From Nannocystis sp. RBIL2 (lineage in GTDB: Bacteria; Myxococcota_A; Polyangia; Nannocystales; Nannocystaceae): a stretch of DNA of 64,000 nt. This document shows positions 33,036 through 40,627 of this stretch, piece by piece (the stretch's first letter is position 1; every line of letters starts with the position of its first letter). The stretch spans positions 4,324,001-4,388,000 of the forward strand of contig NZ_JAPNJW010000001.1 of assembly GCF_026626745.1 (NCBI RefSeq). Reading direction: 5' to 3'. The notes below the pieces were generated by a model. That model did no database searches and was not told the origin of the DNA. It saw only the letters and a program-made list of their open reading frames with translations. Both the position numbers and the translations under genes were made by a program.

Positions 33036-33429
33036 GTGGCCACGTCTAGCGGCGCCGCTGATTGCGAGCAATCGTGCAACGCTCACGAAAGGGCCGTAAA
33101 ACCCCGGTAGAGCGCCGGTTCGTGACGCCGCGCCGCGGCCTCCGGGCGACACCGCATTCGTCGTTCGCGCCGCGCCATCCGCCACTTTTCGCGATTGTCG
33201 GCACGCGCGAGGTCTCGACGCCTCTTGATCGCAGTTTTGCGTAGATTCGCCGGTCTCCCCTGCGAATCGCCGTGCGCGGGCCACCCGGTCCGCGCTGGCC
33301 TCCATCGCCCCCTCGTGTCCGAGGACATGCAGTTCGGCGTGACATGACCCGAAGGACATGGCCGCACATGCCTGTTCACGTGGATGGGCACCTTCATGAT
33401 GCCCAAGGACATGTCACGCGGCACCGCGC
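33036..33429. other. Intergenic region with a repeat cluster, no gene
   Basis: A 394-bp spacer between minus-strand genes. The left part holds the promoter of the hydrolase (TAGACG at 33043-33048) and otherwise no recognisable signal. The right part is a cluster of 14-bp-family units after the end of Cys-rich lipoprotein paralogue B. Confidence 0.6.
33316..33425. repeat. Irregular cluster of 14-bp-family palindromes
   Basis: It contains TGTCC-GA-GGACA (33316-33327, a shortened unit), AGTTC-GGCG-TGACA, TGACC-CGAA-GGACA (33345-33358), TGCCT-GTTC-ACGTG (33369-33382) and TGTCA-CGCG-GCACC (33412-33425). The 14-bp phase is kept only in part. It lies immediately 3' of the gene ending at 33430. Confidence 0.65.
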
Positions 33430-34227
33430 TCAGCCGCCCGGGCAACGCGGCTCGCCCGTGACCCTATCGATCGCCGAGCCGAGCGGCTCCCAGCCCGGCT
33501 GGTCAGGGTAGCAGCCGCTGCGGAACTGCCACATCACGCCGCGCGGGTCGCGAGCGCGGCTCATCGAGTCGGTGCACAGCTCGGCGCGCGTGCAGCCCGC
33601 GAGGGTCAGAGGCTCACGGCAGTTCGGATACCCATGGATCTCGCCGCAGAACGCGTGCGCCCGGCACTGTTCGACCCGCAGGCGCCTGCAGTCGCAGAAC
33701 TCGCGGTCGTCGTCGGCGCAGCTCACCTCGACCATGCTGACCTCCGGCAGCGCCATCGCCCCGCGCACTTGCGGATGGGTCGCCACCACCAGCACGCTCC
33801 ATAGCCAGGAGTAGGTGTGGATCTCCCGCGCCCCGTCGGCCTGCAAGCGGTCCATCACCCGCTGCCGCCGCGCCAGCTTCTCGGCCTCGGTGTACGCGAC
33901 CTGATCGCCGCGCTCGTCCGTCCAGTACTCGTCGAACACGAGGGACCAGGTGAAGCGCACCTGCGGATGCGCGCGCGCCTGCAGGCAGCGCTCGAGGTAG
34001 GACGGCGCGTGGCACTTCGCCTCGGCGTCGCCCGGGGCGAGCTCGGCGCTGACCAGCATCGACGGGTCGACGCCGACCGGCTCGACGCTCTCCGTCGTCC
34101 TCTCCAGCCGCGCCTCGGTCGGCGGCGCCTCGGTGCGCGCAGGCTCACCTGCGCGCGCGCACGCCAGCACGAGGCTCAGCCAGCCGGCCGCCGCGCGAAT
34201 CTCCGCGCTCACGGGCGCTCTCTCCAT
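33430..34227 (-). CDS. Cys-rich lipoprotein, paralogue B
   Basis: A 265-aa lipoprotein (lipobox LVLAC, Cys23), colinear with paralogue A at 30940-31737. Shared blocks include CLQARAHPQVRF, DERGDQV-YTEAEKLARR, DREFCDC-RLRV-QC-AHAFC and SGCYPDQPGW. Function unknown. Differences are spread evenly, so both copies look intact and under constraint. TACGGT lies 7 nt before the ATG, as in the other copy. The hydrolase gene between the copies suggests the duplicated segment was once a pair or an operon. Confidence 0.8.
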   Translation of the reverse strand: MERAPVSAEIRAAAGWLSLVLACARAGEPARTEAPPTEARLERTTESVEPVGVDPSMLVSAELAPGDAEAKCHAPSYLERCLQARAHPQVRFTWSLVFDEYWTDERGDQVAYTEAEKLARRQRVMDRLQADGAREIHTYSWLWSVLVVATHPQVRGAMALPEVSMVEVSCADDDREFCDCRRLRVEQCRAHAFCGEIHGYPNCREPLTLAGCTRAELCTDSMSRARDPRGVMWQFRSGCYPDQPGWEPLGSAIDRVTGEPRCPGG

Positions 34228-34287
34228 CCCGGCGACCGTACCACCGAACCTCGCCTTCCGCGTCGGACGCGGATCGGCGGCGCTCTC

Positions 34288-34343
34288 CCGCCGTGACGAT
34301 ATGGTCGTTCGGACATGCCCCGAGGAGCATGTCGCTACCCCCC
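34288..34343. repeat. Four 14-bp units ending exactly at the NADH dehydrogenase stop
   Basis: CCGCC-GTGA-CGATA, TGGTC-GTTC-GGACA, TGCCC-CGAG-GAGCA and TGTCG-CTAC-CCCCC in exact phase. The last base before the stop anticodon triplet (34344) is the end of the fourth unit. Confidence 0.65.
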
Positions 34344-35630
34344 TCAGCGGTAGCGGCGGATGTATTGGTGCATCAAGAACCGGCGGAACCAGATGTTCAC
34401 CGCCGCGAGGTCGACCACCAGCCGGCCGTACACGACCAGCGACTTGTCGCCGATGCTGACGCCATGCGGAAAATCCTCGCGCAGCGTGTGCGGCCGCAGC
34501 GGCGGCACCCCGTGCGGGTACTCGGGCGCCTCGCGGGCCAGCCGCGTCAGGTTGTCCGCGGTGAGCCAGGCCTGCCACAGGCACTCGATCGCCCGCTGCA
34601 TCGTCGGCCACTCGCCGGCGGCGCTCTGCACCCGCGCCGCGTCGCCGATGGCGAAGATGTCCGGCCGGGTCGGCTTCGGCGTGGCGAAGCACTGCAGGGT
34701 CGGCCCCACCGCCAGCCAGCCGGCAGCGGTGCGCGGCAGCGGCAGCCGGGCCAGCACGGGCGCCGGCCGCACACCACCGGACCAAAAGGCCATGTCGCAA
34801 GGGACATCTAGCGCATCCCCGCCGGGCCCGACCGGGCGCACCCCAGCTGTCCCGGCGGCCAGACGCGTCAGCCGGGTGTTCAGCCGCAGCTCGACGCCCT
34901 GGGCCCGCAGGTGTTGCTCGGCCTTGCGACCCGCGCGCTCGCACAGGTGCGGCAGCAGGCGCGGGCCCGAGTGGATCAGGGTGACCTTCGGCGCGCGCCA
35001 GCCGGCCGGCCTGACGCGCGCGAGGCGGCCGAGGTCGCCGGCGAGCTCGACGCCGGAGATCCCGCCGCCGGCGACGACGATCGTCGGGCGCTCGCCGGCC
35101 GGTCCGCTGGCCTCGCCCTCGCGGTAAGGGCCGTCGCCGCTGCTCACCCGCCGGGTCGACTCGCCGCCCGGGCCCAGCAGGGCCGCCAGGCGCTCGGCCG
35201 CGCTGGCGAACTCGCCCTCGAACTTGTAGTCGACGAACCGCTCCGCGCCCTCGATGCCGGCCGGCGGCGCCAGCACCGAGCCGAGCGCGACGACGATGAA
35301 GCGCCCGCGCAGCCGCTCGCCCGAGGCCAGCACGACCTCCTTGCGGTCGGGGTCGAGCTCGACGACGTCGCCGACCACGTAGCGCGCGGCGGCCTTCTGC
35401 TCGACGCTGCGCCGCGTCGGCAGCACCGACGTCGCCGGGTCGAGCCGCCCGACCAGCCGCTCCTGCACCAGCGGGATGTACGGGTGCTCGGCCTGGCGGT
35501 CGACCACGGTGATCTTCAGGCCCCGCCCGCGCGCGCTGCGGCGCAGCTTGTGGACCAGCTCGATGCCCGCGAAGCTGGCCCCGAGGATCAGGACGTCGGC
35601 GGCGCCGTCATCATGTGTCCCTTCGGCCAT
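34344..35630 (-). CDS. Type II NADH dehydrogenase-like FAD oxidoreductase
   Basis: A 428-aa flavoprotein of the NDH-2/pyridine nucleotide-disulfide oxidoreductase family. The FAD-binding motif ADVLILGASFAGIELVHKL is at about residues 11-29, the NAD(P)H motif TIVVAGGGISGVELAGDLGR in the middle, and the second FAD motif PDIFAIGDAARV near the C-terminus. Such enzymes pass electrons from NADH to quinone without pumping protons. The C-terminal amphipathic stretch (VNIWFRRFLMHQYIRRYR) could hold it on the membrane. It is the last gene of an operon with E1 and an MBL hydrolase. Its ATG lies inside a 14-bp repeat run, and two units (34779-34806) lie in its frame. Confidence 0.88.
   Translation of the reverse strand: MAEGTHDDGAADVLILGASFAGIELVHKLRRSARGRGLKITVVDRQAEHPYIPLVQERLVGRLDPATSVLPTRRSVEQKAAARYVVGDVVELDPDRKEVVLASGERLRGRFIVVALGSVLAPPAGIEGAERFVDYKFEGEFASAAERLAALLGPGGESTRRVSSGDGPYREGEASGPAGERPTIVVAGGGISGVELAGDLGRLARVRPAGWRAPKVTLIHSGPRLLPHLCERAGRKAEQHLRAQGVELRLNTRLTRLAAGTAGVRPVGPGGDALDVPCDMAFWSGGVRPAPVLARLPLPRTAAGWLAVGPTLQCFATPKPTRPDIFAIGDAARVQSAAGEWPTMQRAIECLWQAWLTADNLTRLAREAPEYPHGVPPLRPHTLREDFPHGVSIGDKSLVVYGRLVVDLAAVNIWFRRFLMHQYIRRYR
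34779..34806. repeat. Two abutting 14-bp units inside the NADH dehydrogenase gene
   Basis: GGACC-AAAA-GGCCA (34779-34792) and TGTCG-CAAG-GGACA (34793-34806). They encode the segment around DVPCDMAFWSGG. Confidence 0.6.
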
Positions 35631-35657
35631 GTCCCTTGCTCCCTGTCCCTGAATTCA
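35616..35657. repeat. Three abutting 14-bp units joining two operon genes
   Basis: TGTCC-CTTC-GGCCA (35616-35629), TGTCC-CTTG-CTCCC (35630-35643) and TGTCC-CTGA-ATTCA (35644-35657). On the minus strand the third contains the stop of the MBL gene (35655-35657). The second supplies the AAGGGA ribosome-binding sequence, and the junction of the first two supplies the ATG of the NADH dehydrogenase gene (35630-35628). Confidence 0.75.
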
Positions 35658-36509
35658 GTTGCCGAACACGAACACGCGGTCGCGCACGCCCGCGGGGAAG
35701 CGCTCGCGCGCCAGCCGCTCGGCCTCGGCCCGGCTGTGGCGCATGCTGCGGTGGACCAGCACCAGCGCCTCGCCGGTGAACCGCTCCGACTCGGCGACCA
35801 GCTCGTCGAGGTGCGTGTGGCCCCACCGGCGCGTCTGCTCCACGTCGCGCTCGTCGGTCCAGCTCGTGACCTCGTGGACCAGCACCCGGCAGCGGCGCAC
35901 CAGCTCGTGCTGCTGGAAGAACTCGATCTGGGTGTCGCCGCTGACGCAGATCAGCGGCTCGGTGTGGGCGTCGAGCACGTCGACGCCGCTCCTCCGCAGC
36001 GCCGCGATCTCCGGCCCCGGCAGGCCGACGTACTCCGGCTTCAGGCGGCTGGTGGTGCGCTCGACGATCCACCCGAGCGAGGGCACCCGGTGGGTCGTGC
36101 GCAGGCAGTGCGCCGCGCACCCGCGGGCCAGCCCGCCCCCGAGCGGGAAGCGGTCGCCGGGCGCGTGCCCGTGCAGCTGCCACTGCAGGTCGAAGCCCTC
36201 GATCTCGGCCCAGCCGCGGAGGATCGCCGTCAGCGGCGCGTGGACCTCCTGCGGCACGTGGATCGCCGGCGGCGGCGCGCGCATCAGCTGGCGCTGCGAC
36301 ACCAGGTAGCCGACGCCGCCGAGGTGGTCGGCGTGCCCGTGCGAGACCAGGATCGTGTCGTACTTGAGCGCGCCGGGCGGGCACATGCCGACGTCGAACA
36401 TGACCCCGAGTTCAGGTACCATGAGACAGGTCTCGATCCCGCCGCGGGTGATCCCGCGCAGGGTGAGACCGCCGACCTTGAGCTCGTCGAGGACCGCCGC
36501 TTCGTGCAT
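35655..36509 (-). CDS. MBL-fold metal-dependent hydrolase (RNase Z-like)
   Basis: A 284-aa metallo-beta-lactamase-fold protein. The metal site motif is VSHGHADHLGG (about residues 55-65). Later ligands are in HCLRTTHRVPSLGW, VSGDTQIEFF (the metal-bridging Asp) and RWGHTHLDEL. The layout is closest to tRNase Z-like and beta-CASP-free MBL hydrolases, but the exosite arm of true RNase Z is not obvious, so the substrate stays open. It overlaps the upstream E1 gene by one base (TGATG), which implies translational coupling. Confidence 0.85.
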   Translation of the reverse strand: MHEAAVLDELKVGGLTLRGITRGGIETCLMVPELGVMFDVGMCPPGALKYDTILVSHGHADHLGGVGYLVSQRQLMRAPPPAIHVPQEVHAPLTAILRGWAEIEGFDLQWQLHGHAPGDRFPLGGGLARGCAAHCLRTTHRVPSLGWIVERTTSRLKPEYVGLPGPEIAALRRSGVDVLDAHTEPLICVSGDTQIEFFQQHELVRRCRVLVHEVTSWTDERDVEQTRRWGHTHLDELVAESERFTGEALVLVHRSMRHSRAEAERLARERFPAGVRDRVFVFGN

Positions 36510-38806
36510 CAGGTGACCGAGTTACGGCTCGGCGTCCACAAGATCTGCGGGCGCGCGAACACGTCGGCGCTGCCGCGCGCCGGCCGGGCGGGCGCGGCCG
36601 TGTCGGCGGCCGCCTTGGCCCGGCGGATCGACATGACCTCGAGGACAGCCGCGTGGACCTTCTCGGGGCTGACCACGATCTGCTCCTCGATCTCGATCGG
36701 CGACGGGATGCCGGGGCTGGGGTCCTGGCCGAGCACGCGGGTGATCACGTTCTCGCCGGCCATCGCCTCCTGCACCGCGCCCTGGATCTCACGGCCCAGG
36801 CTGGCGAACACGCGGTCCTCGTGGACGACCAGCAGGCGGCCGGTCTTGCGCACGCTGGCCAGCACGGCCTCGCTGTCGTACGGCACGATGGTGCGCAGGT
36901 CGAGGAGCTCGACGTCGACGCCCTCGGCCGCGAGCTTCTGCACCGCCTCGTTGCAGAACAGGGTGCAGCGGCCCCAGGTGACGACGGTGATGTCCTTGCC
37001 CGGGCGGCGCAGCGCGGCCTTGCCGAGCGGCACGCGGAAGTCGTCGGGCAGGTCGGGGATGTGGCCGCCGAAGCCGATGCTGCGCTTGAGCGCCGCGATC
37101 TCCTTGGGGTCGGTCGGCTCGCCGGGGAACGCGTCGCCCAGGGTCATGCGGTAGAGGCCCTTCGACTCGAACACCAGCACCGGCCCCGGGTACTCGGCCG
37201 CGCTGCGCAGCAGGCCGTACATGTCCCGCGAGGTCGTCGGCGCGACGATCGTGATGCCGGGGATCGAGGCGTAGAAGCCCTCCATGCACATCGAGTGGTA
37301 GACCGACCCGCCGTGCAGCGGCTCGACCGGCAGGCGCAAGATGACGTTGACGTCGACCGTGCCCGCCGACTGCCAGCGCTGGTTGCCGAGCAGCACCAGC
37401 CAGTGCAGCGTGTTGAGCGAGTAGTCGGAGAACTGGATCTCCGGGATCGCGGTGGCGCCCTTGTGCAGGGCGAACCCGAACGCGGTGCCGAGGATCAGCG
37501 GCTCGTTGATCGGCGCGTCGCGGATCTGGTCGGGGAAGCGCTCGTAGAGGCCCTTGGTGGCCACCATCACGCCGCCCTTCTTGCCGACGTCCTGGCCGTA
37601 CACCCACGACATCGGGTTGGCCTTGAGGATCGCCTGCAGCGCCGAGCGGATCGCGCCGTTGATCGAGATCGCGGTGGGCCGGTTCTCCGGCGGCGCCTCC
37701 TCGACGGCCGGGAACGGGCCGCGGATGTCCGTGAGGACAGACTCGTAGCTCGGCTCCGGCTCGGTGGCGCAGATCGCCATCGTCTCGACCACGTAGTCGT
37801 CGGCCGCCTTGGCCAGGGTGCCCCAGTCGTGGCGGCGGAAGTAGTCCTTGCCCTCGGTGACCGCGTTGCGGCGCAGGACCTCGTGCGGCGCCAGCACGCC
37901 CGCCTGCACCAGCGCCTCGCCGAAGTCGATCAGCGGGTCGTAGCTGTCGAACTCGAACGTGAAGTCGGCCGCGGAGCTGTGGTTGTTGAGGCGCGACAGG
38001 TTCTTGACCCACATCAGCGCCGGCGCCTGCTGCTCCTTGCAGTACTCCGCGGCCGCGCGGGCGGTCTCGTAGCAGCCGAGGAAGTCGTTGCCGTCGCACT
38101 CGAAGTAGGCGAAGCCGAAGGCGGCGGCGTAGTGCTCGAAGCTGCGGATCCCGCGGCCGTCCTCGGGCCGCACGCTGATGGCGACGTTGTTGTCGGTGAC
38201 CGTCAGCAGGACCGGCAAGCGCAAGATCGAGGCGCCCGTCATGCCCTCGTGCATGTCGCTCTCGGCGGTGGTGCCGTCGCCGACGACCGCGACCACCAGG
38301 CCGTCGTCGTGGCCCTTGCGCCGCAGGCCCTGGGCGTAGCCGACGGCCTTGCCGAACTGCATGCCGAGCGCGCTCTGCACCGGCAAGGTGTTGAAGCGCA
38401 GGTCGTTGAAGTGCGCCGTCATCAGCCGCCCGCCCGTCCACGGGTCGGTCGACTTGCACAGCTGCTGGCGCATGTGGTCGAGGTGGAAGTCCGGGTAGCC
38501 GCGCAGCCGCGACCACATGGCCAAAAGGCCAGCCGAGCGGTAGTGGGCGCAGATGCCGAACGCCTCCGGGTTGACGACGTCGGCGAACGCGAGCGCCTCC
38601 GCCGCCCCGTGAAGCTCCTCGCCCGAGCCCCAGATGGCGAACTTGATGGTGCCCTTGGCGCACTCCTGGACCACCCGCTCGACGTGGCAGCGAGCGAGCA
38701 GCATCTCCTGATAGGCCAGCCGCAGCAGCTCCGGGGTCAGGCTCGGGAACCGCGGCAGGTCGCGGAGATCGAAGCGGAGGGTCTTGCTGGGCGTCGGCAT
38801 GTCCAT
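36509..38806 (-). CDS. Alpha-keto acid dehydrogenase E1, fused alpha and beta subunits
   Basis: A 765-aa fusion of the two E1 chains that decarboxylate a 2-oxo acid with thiamine diphosphate and pass the acyl group to an E2 lipoyl domain. The alpha part (about residues 30-370) has the ThDP motif VVAVVGDGTTAESDMHEGM ending LTVTDNN. The beta part (about 400-740) has VYGQDVGKKGGVM, EPLILGTAFGFALHKGATAI and the ending VVTWGRCTLFCNEAV. Both active sites look intact. Pyruvate, branched-chain or another oxo acid remains open. No E2 or E3 gene is nearby; an MBL hydrolase and an NDH-2 follow in the operon. TAGGCT lies 11 nt before ATG 38806. Units of the 14-bp repeat lie at 36634, 37726 and 38518. Confidence 0.93.
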   Translation of the reverse strand: MDMPTPSKTLRFDLRDLPRFPSLTPELLRLAYQEMLLARCHVERVVQECAKGTIKFAIWGSGEELHGAAEALAFADVVNPEAFGICAHYRSAGLLAMWSRLRGYPDFHLDHMRQQLCKSTDPWTGGRLMTAHFNDLRFNTLPVQSALGMQFGKAVGYAQGLRRKGHDDGLVVAVVGDGTTAESDMHEGMTGASILRLPVLLTVTDNNVAISVRPEDGRGIRSFEHYAAAFGFAYFECDGNDFLGCYETARAAAEYCKEQQAPALMWVKNLSRLNNHSSAADFTFEFDSYDPLIDFGEALVQAGVLAPHEVLRRNAVTEGKDYFRRHDWGTLAKAADDYVVETMAICATEPEPSYESVLTDIRGPFPAVEEAPPENRPTAISINGAIRSALQAILKANPMSWVYGQDVGKKGGVMVATKGLYERFPDQIRDAPINEPLILGTAFGFALHKGATAIPEIQFSDYSLNTLHWLVLLGNQRWQSAGTVDVNVILRLPVEPLHGGSVYHSMCMEGFYASIPGITIVAPTTSRDMYGLLRSAAEYPGPVLVFESKGLYRMTLGDAFPGEPTDPKEIAALKRSIGFGGHIPDLPDDFRVPLGKAALRRPGKDITVVTWGRCTLFCNEAVQKLAAEGVDVELLDLRTIVPYDSEAVLASVRKTGRLLVVHEDRVFASLGREIQGAVQEAMAGENVITRVLGQDPSPGIPSPIEIEEQIVVSPEKVHAAVLEVMSIRRAKAAADTAAPARPARGSADVFARPQILWTPSRNSVT
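37726..37739. repeat. 14-bp palindrome inside the E1 gene
   Basis: TGTCC-GTGA-GGACA, fully paired, encodes the segment around SVLTDIRG in the linker between the alpha and beta halves. Further copies are TGGCC-AAAA-GGCCA (38518-38531, fully paired) and TGACC-TCGA-GGACA (36634-36647). Confidence 0.6.
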
Positions 38807-38947
38807 GCGCGAGGCAAAGCCTAGGCGAGATCGGCGCTGGGGTAAACCGACCGCAGACGAGCGCCAAGTCGCAGCGCAGCGGGCGCGAACGAACCGCGTG
38901 ACGTGGCGCATGCGTCACGCGCGACGAGCGAACGAGGGCGCGAAGAC

Positions 38948-38983
38948 GAAGTGGCACCTGGCGGAAAGGCCAGGTGCCACTTC
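38948..38983 (-). terminator. Strong 15-bp hairpin between the FHA gene and E1
   Basis: A perfect 15-bp inverted repeat (left arm GAAGTGGCACCTGGC, 6-nt loop) lies about 30 nt past the stop of the minus-strand FHA gene and 140 nt before the E1 start. There is no T-tract. Its inner part (CCTGGC/GCCAGG) resembles the TGGCC form of the 14-bp family. Probably it separates the two transcripts. Confidence 0.55.
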
Positions 38984-39013
38984 AGCTCGCCGCCACGCCG
39001 GCGACGCGCAGGC

Positions 39014-40591
39014 TCACGCGCTCGGGAGGACGCCCGCGGCCGCACCGAGGCGCGCGCGCGCCTCGCTCTCGGGGTCGCCGCCCTCGTGCTTGCGCCGGAC
39101 CCAGAAGTACAGCCACACGCTCAGCGCCGAGAAGAACGCGAACACGAATGCGGTCACGCCGTTGACGAGGATGCTGTTCAAGATGCCGCCGAGCGGCAAC
39201 AGCCCGAGGATCACGCCGACGATCGCCATGGCGATGCCGACAGCCAGGGAAGCGCCGAACACCGCGGCGAGGATCGGCACCAGCTCCTTCTTGAGCAGTT
39301 CGAAGTTGCGCTTGATCACCGGGACGAGCTTCTTGTCCTCGACGTAGTAAATCGGCGCCGCGAACACGCCGAGCACGATGCCAGGGACGAAACAGTTGAC
39401 GGCGACGTCGGCGACCTTGGCGATCGTCTCCTGCACGGCCGCCTGGATCGAGATCGGCTGGCCGAGGTAGCTGCTCAGCATGAAGCGGCCGAGCGCGGGC
39501 ATGAGGATGACCATCGCCGCGAGCTGCACCAGCGACAGCAAGGTCGCCAGCAGGGCGGCGATGCTGAGCGGGAGGATCAGGAGGCCGAGCTGCGCGAGCA
39601 GGCCGATCGGGATCAGCACCGCGCCGACGGTCGCGACCGCGGGCGCGGCCACGGGATGGAACACCTTCCAGCCCTCGCCGAGGATGAACTTGACCTGCGA
39701 GACGAGGTCGTCGCCCGCCGGGCCGACGGCCGCAGCCGCGGGCTCACCCATCGGCGGCGTGTCGGGCACCGCGGACTCGGGCACGAGCACCGGCGGCCCC
39801 GCGGGCATCGGCGGCGCGGCCATCGGCTGGGAGATCGGCGTCGACACTGCCTGCGGCGGCGGGGTGGCGATCGCGGACTGCGGCGGGGACCCGAAGGCGC
39901 CCGGCTGGGGCGGCACGCCGAAGCCTCCGGTGGCCGGCTGGGCCGGGAAACCTCCCGGCGGGGTGGGCGCAGGGAACGGCGCGGGCGCAGCGGCCGGGAA
40001 CGGCGCGGGCGCGCCGCCGGGGAACGGCGCGGGCTGCGGCGGGGCGGCCGCGAAGCCACCCGGAGCGCCCGGCGCGGGACCCCCCGGCCCGGGCCGGAGC
40101 AGCGGCCCCTGGTGTTGCGCGGTCGGCGCAAAGGCGAAATTCCCCGGCTGGGGCGCGCCGGCGGGCGCGGGCGGGGCCGGCATCACCGGGCCGGGCGGGC
40201 GCGCCACCGCCGGCTTCATCGGCGCGGGGAAGCCGGGGACCATGCCCGGCGCGGCGATCACGGTGCGACCCTTGCCGGCGCCGCTCGAGCCGAGCCCATC
40301 GATGCTCTGCACGGTGATGAGCGAGTTGCCGACGCGGAGGGCGATGCCCGGGGTCAGCTCGAGGTTGGCGACGCGCTGGCCCTGGAGTAGGAAGCTGCCG
40401 TTGGTGGAGCCGAGGTCGGTAAAGCGGAGGGTCGCTCCGTCCCAGAGGATCTCCGCGTGGCGGCCCGAGACCTGGGTGTCGTGGAGGACGATGTCACCGG
40501 CGTCTCGGCCGATGAGGACTTTGGGCTGGGAGATCGTCCGGGTCTCCGCTGGGCGGTCGACGTACTGGATGTGGAGCGTGTACGAGGCCAT
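39014..40591 (-). CDS. FHA-domain membrane protein
   Basis: A 525-aa protein. Residues about 1-95 are a forkhead-associated domain that binds phosphothreonine, with the core GRDAGDIVLHDTQVSGRHAEI and LGSTNGSFLLQG. A Pro/Ala/Gly-rich linker (about 100-270) follows. The C-terminal region has about five or six hydrophobic helices (VGAVLIPIGLLAQLGLLILP, LLSLVQLAAMVILMPAL, ILAAVFGASLAVGIAMAIVG and others) like DUF4013/Yip1-type membrane domains. It probably reads kinase signals at the inner membrane; the window encodes a Ser/Thr kinase. Start: ATG with GGAG 10 nt upstream. It is divergent from glpD, 36 bp apart. Confidence 0.87.
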   Translation of the reverse strand: MASYTLHIQYVDRPAETRTISQPKVLIGRDAGDIVLHDTQVSGRHAEILWDGATLRFTDLGSTNGSFLLQGQRVANLELTPGIALRVGNSLITVQSIDGLGSSGAGKGRTVIAAPGMVPGFPAPMKPAVARPPGPVMPAPPAPAGAPQPGNFAFAPTAQHQGPLLRPGPGGPAPGAPGGFAAAPPQPAPFPGGAPAPFPAAAPAPFPAPTPPGGFPAQPATGGFGVPPQPGAFGSPPQSAIATPPPQAVSTPISQPMAAPPMPAGPPVLVPESAVPDTPPMGEPAAAAVGPAGDDLVSQVKFILGEGWKVFHPVAAPAVATVGAVLIPIGLLAQLGLLILPLSIAALLATLLSLVQLAAMVILMPALGRFMLSSYLGQPISIQAAVQETIAKVADVAVNCFVPGIVLGVFAAPIYYVEDKKLVPVIKRNFELLKKELVPILAAVFGASLAVGIAMAIVGVILGLLPLGGILNSILVNGVTAFVFAFFSALSVWLYFWVRRKHEGGDPESEARARLGAAAGVLPSA

Positions 40592-40627
40592 CGAGGTCTC
40601 CGGGGGGTCGCGGTAGGCTTGGGCAGA

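Noticed and set aside
33062..33244. A 60-codon frame upstream of the hydrolase
   Set aside because: Basic, no motif, lies over the promoter of the divergent-facing hydrolase gene.
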